In this document: one piece after another, positions 39,629-42,337 of the stretch
How the letters are laid out: each line of letters opens with the position of its first letter
Numbering within the stretch: position 1 is the first letter of the stretch
Assembly (NCBI GenBank): GCA_024998645.1
Contig: JACOEJ010000018.1
Span: 6,369-48,705, forward strand
Source of the DNA: Nitrospira sp.
GTDB lineage: Bacteria; Nitrospirota; Nitrospiria; Nitrospirales; Nitrospiraceae
DNA length: 42,337 bases
Reading direction: 5' to 3'
Translations under genes and position numbers: made by a program
Notes under the pieces: generated by a model
What the model was told of the DNA's origin: nothing
The model's database searches: none
The model's input: only the letters and a program-made list of their open reading frames with translations

Positions 39629-41968
39629 ATGCCGGATTTGGAACAGCCATCAGGTTCATTGTCCTCTGCGGGGCCCGGCCGGGCGGATCGTCCTCTGTCC
39701 GGCGCGGGAGCTTTCGGTTCTGCCGCCCCCGGCAAGGTCCCTCGTTCTAACGAGCCTGAGCGCAAGGCGCCACAGCTCCGTCCGGTCTGGTTCGTCCTGA
39801 TCCTCCTCATTCCCAGTCTGGCGTTGACCTTCTACTATTCGCAGATGGCGGTACCCGGCGGGGGGGAAGCCGATTCGTTTCTTCCGACGACCAGTTACGC
39901 CTTTGTCCTGCTGCTCTTGAATCTCGATTTGATCGGCTTCGTCGTGCTGACGTTGCTGCTCTCACGCAACTTGATCAAAGCCTATTTTGAGCGACGGCAT
40001 CGGCTGGTCGGATCTGGGTTTCGCACCAAGTTGATCGCGGCCTTTATCGGATTTTCGCTGATCCCGACGATTCTGCTGGCGATCGTGGCGAGCGGGCTGG
40101 TCAATAAAGCGGTCGATGTCTGGTTCAGCGATCAGATCGATCGTGTCATGAAGGATTCGTATGAGGTGGCGCGCATGCAACATGCCGGGCACATCGCTCT
40201 GGCCGTCAATAGTGCGCGCGCGATCGGGCAAGAGTTGTTTCGCGAAGATATGCTGACGTCCGAACAACGTGATCTGCTGATCGCAGCCATGGCCCGCAAG
40301 CGGATGGAATATGGTGTGGCGGGGATTGAAGTGTTTTCATCCAAAATGGAGACGCTCACCAAAGCGCTGGATGCTGAAATTCCTGCCGGCGTGTTGGATC
40401 TTCCGGTCAGCCAGCTGGTCTTGCAGGTCATCAACGGGAAGCAGGAATTCACCTCCGTGCAGGAGGCTCAGACCGGCCGGTTGGTGCGTGCCGGTGTGCC
40501 GGTTGCGGCCGGAAACAATCGGGGCGAATTAGCCGGAGTCGTGGTCGTCGAGGCCTATGTGCCGGAATCGTTGTTGACCAAGATGGAAGGGATCGGGCGG
40601 CAATACGAAGAGTATAAGCAGATCAAGGCCATGAAGAATCCGATCAAAGCCGGAGCCTACCTCTTCGTGGCAGTCGTGACCGTCATGATTCTCTTCAGCG
40701 CCACCTGGTTCGGGTTTTATGTCGCCCGCAGTATTACGGTGCCGATTCAGCGCCTGGCCGAAGCGACCGTGGCGGTGGCGCAAGGTGATTTATCGGTGAA
40801 GATCGATGCCAAAGCGACCGACGAAATCGGAACATTGATCGAGTCGTTCAACCGGATGACCGGGGACTTGCAAGGCAGCAAGTTCAAGTTGGAAGATGCC
40901 AACCGCTCGCTGCGGCAAACGAACGTCGAGCTGGATCGTCGCCGGGCCTATATCGAAACCGTGGTGGAAACGATCGCCGCCGGACTGCTGTCGATCGACC
41001 GGAATGGAATGGTCACGACATTCAATCCTTCCGGAGAGCGGATTCTCGGGCTTTCCGCCGACCGGATTCGGGATCGTCCGGCGAACGAGGTCTTTAAGAA
41101 GTTTGGTCTGGATGTCTTTCAGGCAGTCTACGATCGGATGCAAGCCGATGACCGGGACGACTGGTCGTTGGAAGGACAAGTGGATGTGCAAGGGAAACCG
41201 GTGAAGATCAGGCTGAGCGGGTCGCGCATGCGGGATGAGGCGAACAAAGACTTGGGGTACGTGCTGATTTTCGACGATCTGACGGAGCTGATCAAGGCGC
41301 AGAAAGTCGCGGCCTGGCAGGAAGTGGCCCGTCGTGTGGCCCATGAGATCAAGAATCCGCTCACGCCGATCCAACTCTCCGCTCAGCGCTTGCGGAAGAA
41401 GTTTTTCGAGAAGTCACCGGACTTCGACAAGATTTTCGACGAGGCCACTAATGTGATCGTGACCGAGGTGGGCAGCCTGAAGCATATGGTGGACGAGTTT
41501 TCGAAGTTTGCCCGGTTGCCTGCGCCGCAGATGGCCCGGCAGTCGTTGAACGAGGTGATTCAGGAGGTGCTCACCCTCTATCGGGCGGCACACAAGGACA
41601 TCGAATTTTGTGTCGAGCTGGATGAAGATCTTCCGGTGCTCAATTTCGATCGTGAACAGTTGAAACGGGTCTGTGTGAACTTATTCGACAATGCCATCCA
41701 GGCGATGAATCACACGGGGCGGGTGTGGGTCAGTACAAAATACGACACCAAGCGCAAGCGCGCGATGGTGAGCGTCGCCGACGAAGGCGTCGGGATTACG
41801 CCTGAAGATCAAGAGAAGTTGTTTGTGCCATACTTTACGAGAAAGAAGACCGGGACGGGGCTGGGGCTGGCGATTGTGCGCCGGATCATCACCGATCACG
41901 ACGGTCAGATTCAGGCTTCGAATAATCAGCCGAAGGGGGCGGTGTTTACCTTCGATTTGCCGGTGTAG
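39629..41968 (+). CDS. ntrY: NtrY-type sensor histidine kinase
   Basis: The 779-residue kinase has four membrane segments (about 52-72, 86-113, 134-157, 343-366), the last two enclosing a periplasmic sensor domain of about 185 residues. A HAMP domain follows (about 366-418), then a PAS domain (about 440-545), and a HisKA domain with the phospho-accepting His near residue 572 in VAHEIKNPLTP. The HATPase_c domain has NLFDNAIQAM, VADEGVGI and GTGLGLAIV (to about 778). NtrY senses an extracellular or redox cue and phosphorylates NtrX. The regulator gene begins 57 bp downstream. Confidence 0.93.
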   Translation: MPDLEQPSGSLSSAGPGRADRPLSGAGAFGSAAPGKVPRSNEPERKAPQLRPVWFVLILLIPSLALTFYYSQMAVPGGGEADSFLPTTSYAFVLLLLNLDLIGFVVLTLLLSRNLIKAYFERRHRLVGSGFRTKLIAAFIGFSLIPTILLAIVASGLVNKAVDVWFSDQIDRVMKDSYEVARMQHAGHIALAVNSARAIGQELFREDMLTSEQRDLLIAAMARKRMEYGVAGIEVFSSKMETLTKALDAEIPAGVLDLPVSQLVLQVINGKQEFTSVQEAQTGRLVRAGVPVAAGNNRGELAGVVVVEAYVPESLLTKMEGIGRQYEEYKQIKAMKNPIKAGAYLFVAVVTVMILFSATWFGFYVARSITVPIQRLAEATVAVAQGDLSVKIDAKATDEIGTLIESFNRMTGDLQGSKFKLEDANRSLRQTNVELDRRRAYIETVVETIAAGLLSIDRNGMVTTFNPSGERILGLSADRIRDRPANEVFKKFGLDVFQAVYDRMQADDRDDWSLEGQVDVQGKPVKIRLSGSRMRDEANKDLGYVLIFDDLTELIKAQKVAAWQEVARRVAHEIKNPLTPIQLSAQRLRKKFFEKSPDFDKIFDEATNVIVTEVGSLKHMVDEFSKFARLPAPQMARQSLNEVIQEVLTLYRAAHKDIEFCVELDEDLPVLNFDREQLKRVCVNLFDNAIQAMNHTGRVWVSTKYDTKRKRAMVSVADEGVGITPEDQEKLFVPYFTRKKTGTGLGLAIVRRIITDHDGQIQASNNQPKGAVFTFDLPV

Positions 41969-42024
41969 GGACCGCGAGGAATGTGCGCTGAATTGGAACG
42001 GGATTCACGTATCACGGGGGACGC

Positions 42025-42337
42025 ATGTCAGCATCGATTTTAATCGTCGACGACGAAGCCGCTATTTTGACGTCATTGCGGAGCATCCTTGAGGACGAGG
42101 GGTACGATGTCGCCGTGGCCGGCAGCGGCACCGAGGCCTTGAAGATCTATACGACGGATCCGCCGGACCTCATGATTCTGGACATCTGGATGCCGGAGCT
42201 GGACGGATTGGAGACCCTGAAACGGGTGAAAGAGTTCGTGCCGACGGCCCAGGTCATGATGATGTCTGGGCATGGCTCCATTGAGACGGCGGTCAAAGCG
42301 ATCAAGCTGGGGGCCTACGACTACATTGAAAAGCCGC
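42025..42337 (+). CDS. ntrX: NtrX-type response regulator, N-terminal receiver only (cut by window edge)
   Basis: The first 104 residues show a receiver domain: D9/D10 acidic pair (LIVDDEAAI), phospho-accepting D53 (ILDIWMPELDG), S81 (MMSGHGSIETAV) and K103 (DYIEKP). Phosphorylated NtrX would drive sigma-54-dependent genes; its AAA+ and DNA-binding domains lie outside the window. ATG 42025 follows GGGGGA. Its adjacency to ntrY fixes it as the cognate partner. Confidence 0.92.
   Translation, partial: MSASILIVDDEAAILTSLRSILEDEGYDVAVAGSGTEALKIYTTDPPDLMILDIWMPELDGLETLKRVKEFVPTAQVMMMSGHGSIETAVKAIKLGAYDYIEKP

Noticed and set aside
1..42337. CRISPR arrays, tRNA, rRNA, IS transposases
   Set aside because: No regularly spaced direct repeats, no tRNA-like cloverleaf in the gaps and no transposase frames were seen. 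Absence by eye is not a full search.

Overview
The window reads as a contiguous piece of chromosome from a GC-rich Gram-negative bacterium. The best guess is a Nitrospira-like nitrite oxidiser (phylum Nitrospirota). This rests on gene content (NnrS, hemE-hemH-hemG, a two-subunit biotin-dependent carboxylase, NtrY/NtrX, a SthA-type transhydrogenase) and on short palindromic elements of a kind I remember from Nitrospira genomes. It is an inference, not an alignment result. Coding density is high. I see no rRNA, tRNA, CRISPR array or complete insertion sequence.

Layout. (1) 1-9649, minus strand: a tightly packed six-gene run, read leftward. It holds a three-domain MFS/acyltransferase/acyl-ACP synthetase, a 757-residue fusion of a DUF2238-like membrane domain to a large extracytoplasmic region with a His...Cys pair, an amidohydrolase, an ECF sigma factor, its probable anti-sigma factor, and an NnrS protein cut by the window edge. 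A sigma-70-like promoter lies just upstream of the first gene. This is the best candidate for an undescribed system: an envelope/lipid cassette carrying its own sigma/anti-sigma switch. (2) 9797-13739: a membrane-anchored MutS-like ATPase diverges from prmA, a MOSC protein and a methyltransferase. (3) 13743-15030: several copies of a roughly 120-bp inverted-repeat element. Two direct copies bracket a sulfatase-modifying-factor-like gene whose start codon lies in one element end. (4) 15031-29927, minus strand: a fibronectin-III secreted protein; a run from a small membrane protein back to a biotin carboxylase (hydrolases, a histidine-rich oxidase-like membrane protein, thiD, a FlgO-like protein, tenA, sthA, a Tpx-like lipoprotein, the carboxylase pair); then an IPT/TIG protein, a phosphate-binding-like protein and an FmdB zinc ribbon. 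(5) 30092-31959, plus strand: small unknown proteins and an EamA transporter, converging on a fatty acid desaturase. (6) 33281-37207, plus strand: a haem operon (hemE, hemH, hemG) plus an unknown gene, driven by a promoter so close to hemE that the message is probably leaderless. (7) 37488-42337: mazG with a membrane protein on minus, then a DUF1844 protein and ntrY-ntrX on plus; ntrX is cut by the window edge.

Themes that connect the genes are envelope lipid handling (acyltransferase fusion, desaturase, lipoproteins), haem and haem-copper proteins (hem genes, NnrS, oxidase-like protein), thiamin salvage (ThiD, TenA), and central carbon and redox balance (carboxylase pair, SthA, Tpx-like protein).
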